NCBI GenBank assembly: GCA_041476585.1
Contig: JBGOTT010000228.1
Span: 1-6,926 of the forward strand
DNA from: JADGRQ01 sp041476585
GTDB lineage: Bacteria > Pseudomonadota > Gammaproteobacteria > Burkholderiales > SG8-39
Length of the DNA stretch: 6,926 nucleotides
Reading direction: 5' to 3'
The notes below the pieces were generated by a model. The model saw only the letters and a program-made list of their open reading frames with translations, did no database searches and was not told where the DNA came from. Shown here piece by piece: positions 1 to 6,075 of this stretch. The translations under genes and the position numbers were made by a program. Positions within the stretch are counted from its first letter, which is position 1, and every line of letters begins with the position of its first letter.

Positions 1-364
1 GCGTGCCGTCGAGCATCGTATACAGCGCCTTGCCCTGCTGGTCGCACAGCACCGGCCGGCCGATGTTGCAGTAGTGGCAGCGGCCGCACATGTAGATCCA
101 GTTCGCCAGAACGTGATCCCCGACCGCGAGTTCGGTAACGCCTTCGCCGGCTTCGATCACCGTACCCGCCGCCTCGTGCCCGAGGATCAGCGGCAGCGGC
201 AGCGCGATCGTGCCATTGGTTCCCGACAGGTCGGAGTGGCACACGCCCACGGCTTCGATCTTCACCACCACCTCGCCGCGCCTGGGCGAATCGAAGGTCA
301 CTTCCTCGACCAGCACGGGCTTGTTCAGCTCGCGTGCGACGACTGCCTTTCCCTTGCGTGCCAT
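1..364 (-). CDS. Zinc-dependent alcohol dehydrogenase (MDR family), N-terminal part only
   Basis: Partial gene: 121 residues from the ATG (complement of 362-364) to the window edge, where the reading frame is still open. The visible part is the GroES-like catalytic domain of a zinc medium-chain dehydrogenase, which oxidises alcohols to aldehydes or ketones with NAD(P)+. Catalytic zinc ligands are seen as C42 in GVCHSD and H63-E64 in the GHEAAGTV zinc-ADH signature. The structural zinc lobe is complete, with C93, C96, C99 and C107 spaced C-x2-C-x2-C-x7-C. The start is supported by a strong Shine-Dalgarno 9 bases upstream. The Rossmann domain is outside the window, so cofactor and substrate cannot be judged. 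It is divergent from the aldehyde dehydrogenase gene, which could consume its product. The family is certain; the substrate is unknown. Confidence 0.93.
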   Translation of the reverse strand, partial: MARKGKAVVARELNKPVLVEEVTFDSPRRGEVVVKIEAVGVCHSDLSGTNGTIALPLPLILGHEAAGTVIEAGEGVTELAVGDHVLANWIYMCGRCHYCNIGRPVLCDQQGKALYTMLDGT

Positions 365-373
365 GCTGCGAAA

Positions 374-380
374 CCTCCCT
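374..380 (-). promoter_or_regulatory. Ribosome binding site of the alcohol dehydrogenase gene
   Basis: Read on the minus strand this is AGGGAGG. Its GGAGG core lies 9 bases before the ATG at 364. It fixes the start codon of the alcohol dehydrogenase. Confidence 0.8.
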
Positions 381-406
381 GATTGGATATCACCGGGCAG
401 TATAAT
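379..406 (+). promoter_or_regulatory. Putative sigma-70 promoter for the aldehyde dehydrogenase unit
   Basis: A perfect -10 hexamer TATAAT lies at 401-406, about 50 bases before the aldehyde dehydrogenase ATG. The best -35 at a 16-base spacing is CTGATT (379-384), which matches TTGACA at only three positions (TGA core). The promoter may therefore be weak or activator-dependent. The -10 hexamer stands out because the surrounding DNA is GC-rich. Prediction only. Confidence 0.5.
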
Positions 407-426
407 CCACGCCCTGTTTGGTTCAC
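399..426 (-). promoter_or_regulatory. Putative divergent promoter for the alcohol dehydrogenase gene
   Basis: On the minus strand, TATACT (complement of 399-404) matches the -10 consensus at five of six positions. It shares four base pairs with the plus-strand TATAAT. Sixteen bases upstream, GTGAAC (complement of 421-426) matches the -35 at the TGA core only. The leader to the ATG at 364 would be about 30 bases. The two promoters could not both be occupied at once. Prediction only. Confidence 0.35.
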
Positions 427-455
427 TGCGTCCTCATCATTCCCTGGATTCCACC

Positions 456-1883
456 ATGCTGATCCGCGACAAGTTCTACATCAACGGCCAATGGGCCGCC
501 GCCAGTTCGAAGGAGACGATCGATGTGCACAACGCCGGCACCGGCGAAGTGATGGGCTCGGTCCCGGCCGGGACCGAAACCGACATGAACGCCGCAGTAC
601 GCGCGGCACGCGTGGCGTTCGACGGCTGGTGCCAGTTGCCGGTGGCTAAGCGCGCCGAGTTCCTGGCGAAAATCTCCGCTGGACTCAAACAGCGCGCCGA
701 GGAACTTGCCAGGACCATCGCGCAGGAAGTCGGCATGCCGATCAAGCTGGCAGGCCGCATCCAGGCCGGTCTGCCGATCGCGACTTTCGCCAACTACGCG
801 AAGATCGCGGCTGAGTTCGCATTCGAGGACAAAGTCGGAAACTCGGTCGTGTTGCGCGAACCCGTGGGTGTGGTCGGCGCGATCACACCGTGGAACTACC
901 CGCTGCACCAGATTGCGCTGAAAGTGGCGCCTGCGCTCGCCGCGGGCTGCACCGTGGTGCTGAAGCCATCCGAAATTGCACCGTTCAACGCCTTCATCCT
1001 GGCCGATGTGGTGCATGAAGCCGGGCTGCCGGCGGGCGTGTTCAACCTGGTGACCGGGTTCGGCCCGGTCGTGGGCGAAGCGCTGGTGAAGCACCCGGAA
1101 GTGGACATGATCTCGTTCACCGGCTCGACGCGCGCGGGCAAGCGCATATCGGAAGTCGCCGCACAGATGGTAAAGCGCGTGACGCTCGAACTGGGCGGCA
1201 AGTCTGCGTCGATCATCCTCGACGATGCCGATCTCGCAGCCGCGGTGAAGGGCACGGTCACCAACTGCTACCTCAATTCCGGCCAGACCTGCACCGCGTT
1301 CACGCGCATGCTGGTGCCTGAATCGAAATACGCGGAAGCCAAGGCGATCGCCGCCGAAGTGGCGAAGGCATTCGCGCCCGGAGATCCGATGGCGGAAACC
1401 ACGCGCCTCGGGCCGCTCTCCTCGCGGATGCAGCTCGAACGGGTGCGCGGTTACATCAGGAAGGGCATCGAGGAAGGCGCGGAACTCGTGGCCGGCGGCG
1501 CCGAGGCGCCCGAAGGCGTTGCGCGGGGCGGCTACTTCGTCAAGCCCACGGTTTTCGGCAAAGTAAATCCGAAATCCACCATCGGGCAGGAGGAAATCTT
1601 CGGGCCGGTGCTCTCGATCATCACCTACAAGGACGAGGAAGACGCGATCCGGATTGCGAACGACACCATCTACGGCCTGGCGGGCGGAGTCTGGTCGAAG
1701 GACGAAGCACGCGCGCAGAAGGTAGCTCGCCGCATGCGCGCCGGGCAGATCGACATCAACGGCGGGCCGTTCAACATCAATGCGCCGTTCGGCGGCTTCA
1801 AGCAGTCCGGCCACGGCCGCGAGGCCGGCAAATACGGGCTGGAAGAGTTTCTCGAGTACAAGTCGCTGCAACTCAAGGCCTGA
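456..1883 (+). CDS. NAD(P)+-dependent aldehyde dehydrogenase family protein
   Basis: 475 residues, full length for the ALDH superfamily; oxidises an aldehyde to a carboxylic acid in the cytoplasm. All expected motifs are present: PWNYP with the oxyanion asparagine N147, the cofactor-binding KPSE (K170, E173), FTGST at 221-225, the general base E245 in ELGGKS, the nucleophile C279 in NSGQTCTA, EEIFGPV at 379-385, and the C-terminal PFGGFKQSG around 444-452. E173 three residues after the conserved lysine is typical of NAD+-preferring members. The frame is open further upstream, but the ATG at 456 was chosen because MLIRDKFYINGQW is a normal ALDH N terminus and the upstream stretch overlaps the divergent gene and promoter. 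The SD is weak (GGA, 7 bases upstream). It is the first gene of a three-gene unit, followed 9 bp later by an SDR. Sequence alone does not give the substrate. Confidence 0.96.
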   Translation: MLIRDKFYINGQWAAASSKETIDVHNAGTGEVMGSVPAGTETDMNAAVRAARVAFDGWCQLPVAKRAEFLAKISAGLKQRAEELARTIAQEVGMPIKLAGRIQAGLPIATFANYAKIAAEFAFEDKVGNSVVLREPVGVVGAITPWNYPLHQIALKVAPALAAGCTVVLKPSEIAPFNAFILADVVHEAGLPAGVFNLVTGFGPVVGEALVKHPEVDMISFTGSTRAGKRISEVAAQMVKRVTLELGGKSASIILDDADLAAAVKGTVTNCYLNSGQTCTAFTRMLVPESKYAEAKAIAAEVAKAFAPGDPMAETTRLGPLSSRMQLERVRGYIRKGIEEGAELVAGGAEAPEGVARGGYFVKPTVFGKVNPKSTIGQEEIFGPVLSIITYKDEEDAIRIANDTIYGLAGGVWSKDEARAQKVARRMRAGQIDINGGPFNINAPFGGFKQSGHGREAGKYGLEEFLEYKSLQLKA

Positions 1884-1886
1884 GGT
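1882..1886 (+). promoter_or_regulatory. Ribosome binding site of the first SDR gene
   Basis: GAGGT lies 6 bases before the ATG at 1893 and overlaps the aldehyde dehydrogenase stop codon. Translation of the two genes is therefore probably linked. Confidence 0.65.
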
Positions 1887-1892
1887 CATCCG

Positions 1893-2669
1893 ATGAGCGT
1901 CAAACAGCTTTTGGATCTCTCCGGCCGCATCGCGCTGGTCACCGGCGGCTCGCGCGGGCTCGGCCTGCAGATCGCCGAGGCGCTGGGCGAAATGGGCGCG
2001 AAGCTCGCGCTCACCGCGCGCAAGCAGGGCGAACTCGACGAAGCGGTCGCGCACCTGAAAAAGATGGGCATCGATGCGGCCGCGTGGGTGTGCGACATCG
2101 GCAAGCGCGAAACGATCCCGGTCGTGTTCGACCAGGTGCTCGCGAAAATGGGCAAGGTCGACATTCTGGTGAACAACGCAGGCGCCGTATGGGGAGCGCC
2201 GGCAGAAGACCACCCGCTCGAGGCCTGGGACAAGCTCGTCGCCCTCAACCTGGTCGGCGGTTTCGTGATGGCGCAGCAAGCGGCCAAGAAATGCATGATC
2301 CCGGCGAAATGGGGGCGCATCGTCAACGTGGCCTCGGTCGCAGGCCTGATGGCGAGCGACCCGGCGGTGGTGCGCACGGTGTCCTACAACGCTACCAAGC
2401 ACGGCGTCGTCGGCATGACCAGGCAGCTCGCGGCCGAATGGGGCGAGTACGGCATCACCGTGAACGCGATCTGTCCGGGATTCTTTCCCTCGAAGATGAC
2501 GCACGCCACGCTCGACACGACCGGCGAGGCGGTACGCAAGGTAACGCCGACGCGGCGCCTGGGCGGACCCGAGGACCTGAAAGGGCTCGCCGTGCTGCTC
2601 GCTTCGGAAGCGGGGCGCCACATCACCGGCCAGGCGATCGCCGTGGACGGCGGCGCGATTCTGATCTGA
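1893..2669 (+). CDS. SDR family NAD(P)-dependent oxidoreductase (classical type)
   Basis: 258 residues, typical of classical short-chain dehydrogenases, which reversibly convert alcohols and carbonyls with NAD(P)(H). The nucleotide-binding motif is TGGSRGLG (17-24), D68 follows a beta strand as expected, NNAG is at 94-97, and the catalytic tetrad is N119, S148, Y165 and K169 (YNATK). PG at 195-196 and a C-terminal VDGG (251-254) complete the fold. R21 within the glycine motif and R43 after the second beta strand suggest NADP(H) preference; this is inference from the family. The sequence is broadly FabG- or gluconate-5-dehydrogenase-like, so 3-oxoacyl reductase, 3-hydroxyacyl dehydrogenase or sugar-alcohol activity are all possible. 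It sits between the aldehyde dehydrogenase and a thioesterase, which favours an acyl or aldehyde substrate. Confidence 0.95.
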   Translation: MSVKQLLDLSGRIALVTGGSRGLGLQIAEALGEMGAKLALTARKQGELDEAVAHLKKMGIDAAAWVCDIGKRETIPVVFDQVLAKMGKVDILVNNAGAVWGAPAEDHPLEAWDKLVALNLVGGFVMAQQAAKKCMIPAKWGRIVNVASVAGLMASDPAVVRTVSYNATKHGVVGMTRQLAAEWGEYGITVNAICPGFFPSKMTHATLDTTGEAVRKVTPTRRLGGPEDLKGLAVLLASEAGRHITGQAIAVDGGAILI

Positions 2670-2681
2670 AGGCCTTCGGCG

Positions 2682-3080
2682 ATGCAATCGCTCGAGGCGG
2701 TCAGCGAGTTTCTGAAAAAGATTCCGTTCTCGCAGCACCTTGGCATCCGCGTCGAGTCGCTGGAGAAAGGCGTCGCGCGGCTGTCGATCGAGATCAGGCC
2801 CGAGTTCACCACCAGCTGGGGCAGCGCGCACGGCGGATCGATCCTCTCGCTGCTCGACGTGACCCTGTCGATGGCGGCGCGCACGCTCTACGATCCGCCG
2901 CGCTCGATCATGACCATCGACCTCTCCACATCGTTCATCGGGACCAGCAAGGGCGTGCTGCGCGCCGAAGGCCGTGTGCTGCGCGCAGGGCAGACCACCA
3001 TCTTCTGCGAAGGCGAGGCGCGCGACGCTGAAGGCGAGCTGGTCGCCAAGGCGATCGGCACCTTCCGCGCGCGCGCTTAA
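2682..3080 (+). CDS. PaaI-type hotdog-fold acyl-CoA thioesterase
   Basis: 132 residues, the usual size of single-domain hotdog thioesterases, which hydrolyse acyl-CoA to acid and CoA as dimers or tetramers. The key segment is SAHGGSILSLLD: H50-G51-G52 begins the central helix and D59, nine residues after the histidine, is at the catalytic acid position of the PaaI family. The C-terminal strands (GVLRAEGRVL, TTIFCEGEARD) fit the fold. The Asn usually found six residues before the histidine is T44 here, a possible sign of different substrate or activity. The ATG is preceded by AAGG at 2669-2672, 9 bases upstream and overlapping the SDR stop. As last gene of the plus-strand unit it may release CoA from blocked or excess intermediates. 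Physiological substrate unknown. Confidence 0.9.
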   Translation: MQSLEAVSEFLKKIPFSQHLGIRVESLEKGVARLSIEIRPEFTTSWGSAHGGSILSLLDVTLSMAARTLYDPPRSIMTIDLSTSFIGTSKGVLRAEGRVLRAGQTTIFCEGEARDAEGELVAKAIGTFRARA

Positions 3081-3104
3081 GCAGTAGGCCGCGCGCGCTT
3101 AAGC
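3068..3104. repeat. 15-bp direct repeat between convergent genes, possible hairpin
   Basis: CGCGCGCGCTTAAGC occurs at 3068-3082 and again at 3090-3104, with a 22-bp period. The first copy contains the thioesterase stop codon; the second fills most of the 27-bp gap to the convergent SDR stop. Because GCTTAAGC is its own reverse complement, the copies at 3075-3082 and 3097-3104 can also form an 8-bp stem with a 14-base loop. On the plus strand the stem is followed by CTTTC, too short a T run for a confident intrinsic terminator. It could be a local duplication or a weak transcription end. Confidence 0.6.
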
Positions 3105-3107
3105 CTT

Positions 3108-3881
3108 TCAGCGCTTCGGTGCCTCGAGCCCCCCGAGGTAGAAGCGGTTCCATGTCGGGGTGATGATCAGCTCGTTCACGCAGGCGCGCGCCGGCAGCAT
3201 CGCGAGGTACAGGATCGTCACGCCGAGGTCCTCGGCCTGCAGCATGCGCGCGCGGTCTTCCTTCGAAGGCGGCACCGGGCGCTTTTCCAGGATCGGGGTC
3301 GCGACCTCGCCGGGCAGCACCGAGGTCGCGCGGATGCCGTTGATGCATTCCTCCATGTTGATCGACTCGGAGACCGCGATCACGGCGCGCTTGGTGGCGT
3401 TGTACGCCGGGCCGGTGAGCTGACTCGCGTAGCGGCCGGCCCAGGAGGCGATATTGATAATGAGGCCGTCTTTCCTCGCCCGCATTCCCGGGATCGCCGC
3501 GTAGCAGCAGTAGAACAGACCGGAAAGATTGATCGCCACGACATCGTCCCAGCCTTCCACCGTCATCGTCTTGAGGTTGCGCTTGCCCCCGCCGATGTTG
3601 GTGCCGGCGCTGTTGACCAGGATGTCGATGCGGCCGTGCCGCCTCTCGATGTCCGCCGCAGCCGCTGCGACCGCTTTCTTGTCGGCGACGTCGAGCAGAA
3701 CTGCTTCGACCTTGCCTGCAGCTTTCAATTGCTTTTCGGCTTCGCGCAGCGTTTTTTCGTTCCTTCCCGAAATGACGACGAAAACTCCCGCTTTTGCAAG
3801 CTCGGCCGCTCCCGCCAGACCAATTCCGCTTCCGCCGCCGGTGACCCAGGCGACCTTTCCCTTCAGATCAGCGCCTGGCAT
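3108..3881 (-). CDS. SDR family NAD(P)-dependent oxidoreductase, last gene of the minus-strand unit
   Basis: 257 residues, a full classical SDR. The cofactor motif is TGGGSGIG (14-21), then R40-N41 after the second beta strand (suggesting NADP(H)), D64 before the third helix, and NSAG at 90-93 in place of the commoner NNAG. The catalytic tetrad is N118, S146, Y160 and K164 (YNATK), followed by PG at 190-191. The C terminus (INxx-like NELIITPTWNRFYLGG) differs from the VDGG ending of the other SDR in this window, so the two are not a recent duplication. The ATG at 3881 lies inside the end of the glutathione transferase gene, a 14-bp overlap, and no clear Shine-Dalgarno precedes it. Translation probably depends on coupling to the upstream gene. 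Substrate unknown. Confidence 0.94.
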   Translation of the reverse strand: MPGADLKGKVAWVTGGGSGIGLAGAAELAKAGVFVVISGRNEKTLREAEKQLKAAGKVEAVLLDVADKKAVAAAAADIERRHGRIDILVNSAGTNIGGGKRNLKTMTVEGWDDVVAINLSGLFYCCYAAIPGMRARKDGLIINIASWAGRYASQLTGPAYNATKRAVIAVSESINMEECINGIRATSVLPGEVATPILEKRPVPPSKEDRARMLQAEDLGVTILYLAMLPARACVNELIITPTWNRFYLGGLEAPKR

Positions 3882-4560
3882 ATTGAGTCGCGCCGAACAA
3901 GTTTTCCTTCTGCTCCTTGGTCATCTCGGCGCGACGCCGATCGGCGAGCACTGCGAGCGCGCGCTGCACCGCCGGGCGCTCGAGGATCGCGTCGCGCCAG
4001 CGCTTGAGCGCCGGGTACTCGCCGATTTCGACCCCCTGGCGCTCGGGAAATCGGAGCCACGGCACCGTCGCCATGTCGGCGATGGTGTATTCGTCGCAGG
4101 CGAGGAATTCCGATTCCTTCAGCCGCCGGTCGACGACGCCGTAGAGCCGCTTGGCCTCGTTGGCGTAGCGGTTCATGGCGTAAGGAATCTTCTCCGGCGC
4201 GTAGCCGAGGAAATGGTGCGCCTGGCCGAGCATCGGGCCGATGTGGCCCATCTGGAACATCGTCCACTGCATGACCTGCCAGCGCTCGCGCAGGCCTTGC
4301 GGCAGGTAGCACCCGGTCTTCGAGGCGAGATAGAACAGCATCGCGCCGGACTCGGCGAGCGCGAACGGCTTGCCGTCCGGCCCTTCGCTGTCCACCATCG
4401 CAGGCATCTTGTTGTTCGGGGAGATCTTCAGGAACTCGGGCTTGAACTGGTCGCCGGCACCGATGTCGATCGGATGCACGCGGTACGGCAACCCGGTTTC
4501 TTCGAGCATCATGTGGATCTTGTGGCCATTGGGCGTCGGCCAGGTGTAAAGGTCGATCAT
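3868..4560 (-). CDS. Glutathione S-transferase family protein, YfcG/YghU-like (Nu class)
   Basis: 230 residues with an N-terminal thioredoxin-like domain (about 1-82) and a C-terminal helical domain. The opening MIDLYTWPTPNGHKI, the SPNNKMPAMVD segment (48-57) and ESGAMLFYLA (70-79) closely recall E. coli YfcG, a glutathione-dependent disulfide-bond oxidoreductase, as does GPMLGQAHHF (108-117). Known glutathione-contact positions of that class appear conserved: T9, N11, Q38, K51-M52 with cis-P53, and E70-S71. There is no active-site cysteine in the N-terminal motif, as in Nu-class enzymes. Its ATG overlaps the preceding RDD stop (ATGA) and has a strong SD. Likely role: glutathione-linked disulfide reduction or peroxide handling; a catabolic isomerase or conjugating role cannot be excluded. 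Identification rests on remembered family sequence, not a search. Confidence 0.9.
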   Translation of the reverse strand: MIDLYTWPTPNGHKIHMMLEETGLPYRVHPIDIGAGDQFKPEFLKISPNNKMPAMVDSEGPDGKPFALAESGAMLFYLASKTGCYLPQGLRERWQVMQWTMFQMGHIGPMLGQAHHFLGYAPEKIPYAMNRYANEAKRLYGVVDRRLKESEFLACDEYTIADMATVPWLRFPERQGVEIGEYPALKRWRDAILERPAVQRALAVLADRRRAEMTKEQKENLFGATQYARR

Positions 4561-5084
4561 CTGTCTGCCTCCTTTTCTTTGTAAGCAACGACGGTTCCGG
4601 AAATCTTGTCATGCCAGCCCTGCTTGCGCCGATCGACGCCGATCCAGATGAAGCCCAGGCCGAGCGCGAACATCGAAACGAAATACCCCGCGAATCGAAC
4701 CAGCAGTTGCAGGGTGGATGGCTGCGCGCCCGTACGCGCGTCCAGGATGTTCGCCCCAATCACCATCTTACCCGGCGTAGAACTGCGAAATTTCCAAAAC
4801 GCGAGTAACGCGGCGATGGGCAGCACGACCTGGATCAGGAAATCTGCGGGACCAGCAAACCCCGACCGCGCGATCACGTTTGTCAGGTTCACGTCACGGC
4901 CATCAGTGGCGTCCCGGAGAGTTCCGTCGAGCGCAACGGCCAACGTCTCCCAGTCACGGTAGTCATGAACCGCGTAGAGCAACAGCGTCAGCACCGCCAA
5001 AACAATCACGGAATCGATCAGGAATGCGACGAATCGCATCCAAAAACCCACGTACTCGAAGTGCCGCGTGGTGGGTTCAGGCAA
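4557..5084 (-). CDS. RDD family integral membrane protein
   Basis: About 175 residues from a TTG start at 5084. Three hydrophobic segments are visible at about 18-38, 81-97 and 129-150. The first is introduced by YVGFWMRFVAFLID, with the arginine (R17) and aspartate (D24) pattern of the RDD domain; the end RRKQGWHDKISGTVV (152-166) is the typical RDD C-terminal motif. Function of the family is generally poorly known; some members are linked to ion or solute movement. Start choice is uncertain. An ATG at 5147 has a GAGG 9 bases upstream but would overlap the previous gene by 71 bp and add a serine-rich tail; the ATG at 5039 would remove the conserved YVGFW. TTG at 5084 keeps YVGFW and overlaps by only 8 bp, but has no obvious SD. 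GC is about 59% (282 of 480 bases, 4561-5040), somewhat below its neighbours. Confidence 0.87.
   Translation of the reverse strand: MPEPTTRHFEYVGFWMRFVAFLIDSVIVLAVLTLLLYAVHDYRDWETLAVALDGTLRDATDGRDVNLTNVIARSGFAGPADFLIQVVLPIAALLAFWKFRSSTPGKMVIGANILDARTGAQPSTLQLLVRFAGYFVSMFALGLGFIWIGVDRRKQGWHDKISGTVVAYKEKEADR
4568..4574 (-). promoter_or_regulatory. Strong ribosome binding site of the glutathione transferase gene
   Basis: Read on the minus strand this is AAGGAGG, a full anti-16S match, 7 bases before the ATG at 4560. It is encoded inside the lysine/glutamate-rich last codons of the RDD gene. This confirms the start and suggests the transferase is translated more strongly than the other genes of the unit. 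Confidence 0.8.
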
Positions 5085-6075
5085 GCTTGACGAGCTGCTT
5101 GCCGAAGTTCTGTCCCTTGAGAAGGGCGATGAATCCCTTGGGCGCATTCTCGATGCCCTCGACCACCGACTCGCGGTACTTGATGCGTCCGGCGGCGACG
5201 TGCGCAGCGAGGTCCTTCAGCGCCTCGCCGTAGCGGTCCTTCCAGTCGAACACGATCATGCCCTGCACCTTGATGCGATTGACCAGGATCGCGCGGAACA
5301 TTTTCACGCCGTACGGCTCCGTCGTGTTGTATTCGGCAATCAGACCGCACACGATCATGCGCGAAAACGGGTTCATCACGCGCAGCAGCACGTCGGTCAT
5401 CTCTCCGCCGACGTTCTCGAAATACACGTCCGCGCCCTTCGGACAGGCCTCCTTCAGGTCGCGCTGCAGGTTGCCCGCCTTGTAGTCCACGCAGGCATCG
5501 AAACCCAGCTCCTTCACCACGTAATCGCATTTGGCCGCCCCGCCGGCGATGCCCACCGCGCGGCAACCCCGGATCTTCGCGAGCTGCCCGACCACGCTGC
5601 CGACAGCGCCTGAGGCCGCAGAGACAACCACCGTATCGCCGGGCTTGGGCTGGCCGATCTCCTTCAGACCGAACCACGCGGTCAGGCCGGGCATGCCGAG
5701 GACGCCGACGTAATACGAAAGCCGGGCGCGATCCCCGTCCACCTTGCTGATCTCGCCATCGCCGCTGACGCAGCCGTAGAGCTGCCATCCGAGCCGCGTC
5801 AGGACCTTGTCGCCCGGCTTGTATCCCGGGCGTCTTGATTCGATCACTTCGCCGACGGTCTGGCCTTCCATCACCGCGCCGATCTGCACCGGTGGCACGT
5901 ACGACTTCACGTCATTCATGCGCCCGCGCATGTACGGATCGAGCGAGAGCCAAAGGTTTTTCACCAGCACTTCGCCGTCGCCCGGGTGCGGCAGGGGCGC
6001 GTCCTCGAACCTGAAATTGTCTTCGCTCACCCAGCCGATGGGACGGCTCGCGAGCACGATGCGCTTGTTGTTCAT
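5077..6075 (-). CDS. NADP-dependent zinc-free MDR oxidoreductase (CurA / PTGR / LTB4 dehydrogenase-like)
   Basis: 332 residues, full length for the leukotriene B4 12-hydroxydehydrogenase/curcumin reductase branch of the medium-chain superfamily, which reduces activated C=C bonds of enones and enals with NADPH. Diagnostic segments are SLDPYMRGRM (44-53), the GMPGLTAW loop (127-134), the nucleotide-binding SAASGAVGS (152-160), and YFENVGG (218-224). The zinc ligands and structural cysteine lobe of the alcohol dehydrogenase at the left edge are absent, so the two MDR proteins here are functionally distinct. The ATG overlaps the acyl-CoA dehydrogenase stop by four bases (ATGA). Placed directly after an acyl-CoA dehydrogenase, it could reduce an unsaturated intermediate or detoxify reactive enals; either is inference. 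I do not assign a gene symbol because several paralogous subgroups share these motifs. Confidence 0.93.
   Translation of the reverse strand: MNNKRIVLASRPIGWVSEDNFRFEDAPLPHPGDGEVLVKNLWLSLDPYMRGRMNDVKSYVPPVQIGAVMEGQTVGEVIESRRPGYKPGDKVLTRLGWQLYGCVSGDGEISKVDGDRARLSYYVGVLGMPGLTAWFGLKEIGQPKPGDTVVVSAASGAVGSVVGQLAKIRGCRAVGIAGGAAKCDYVVKELGFDACVDYKAGNLQRDLKEACPKGADVYFENVGGEMTDVLLRVMNPFSRMIVCGLIAEYNTTEPYGVKMFRAILVNRIKVQGMIVFDWKDRYGEALKDLAAHVAAGRIKYRESVVEGIENAPKGFIALLKGQNFGKQLVKLA

Noticed and set aside
210..455. In-frame N-terminal extension of the aldehyde dehydrogenase by 82 codons.
   Set aside because: It would run through the divergent alcohol dehydrogenase gene and the TATAAT promoter, and the extra residues are not ALDH-like.
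423..2831. An 802-codon open frame on the minus strand opposite the aldehyde dehydrogenase, SDR and thioesterase.
   Set aside because: Its product is an Arg/His/Asp-rich low-complexity sequence with no recognisable domain, and it spans three plus-strand genes with complete catalytic motifs. Long antisense frames are expected in GC-rich DNA with strong codon bias.
2084..3031. A 315-codon plus-strand open frame in another phase across the first SDR and thioesterase.
   Set aside because: Arg/Gly-rich composition and no domain; it is a frame shadow of two well-supported genes.
3122..3138. Hairpin CCTCG / CGAGG with a 7-base loop considered as a terminator.
   Set aside because: It lies inside the last codons of the minus-strand SDR, has only a 5-bp stem and no T run in either direction.
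3529..4584. A 351-codon plus-strand open frame opposite the second SDR and the glutathione transferase.
   Set aside because: Its translation has no family motif and is rich in Arg, His and Leu, as antisense frames of GC-rich genes are. The minus-strand genes there are unmistakable.
5018..5788. A 256-codon minus-strand open frame overlapping the MDR oxidoreductase.
   Set aside because: Arg/Gly-rich out-of-frame reading of the oxidoreductase gene, without motifs.
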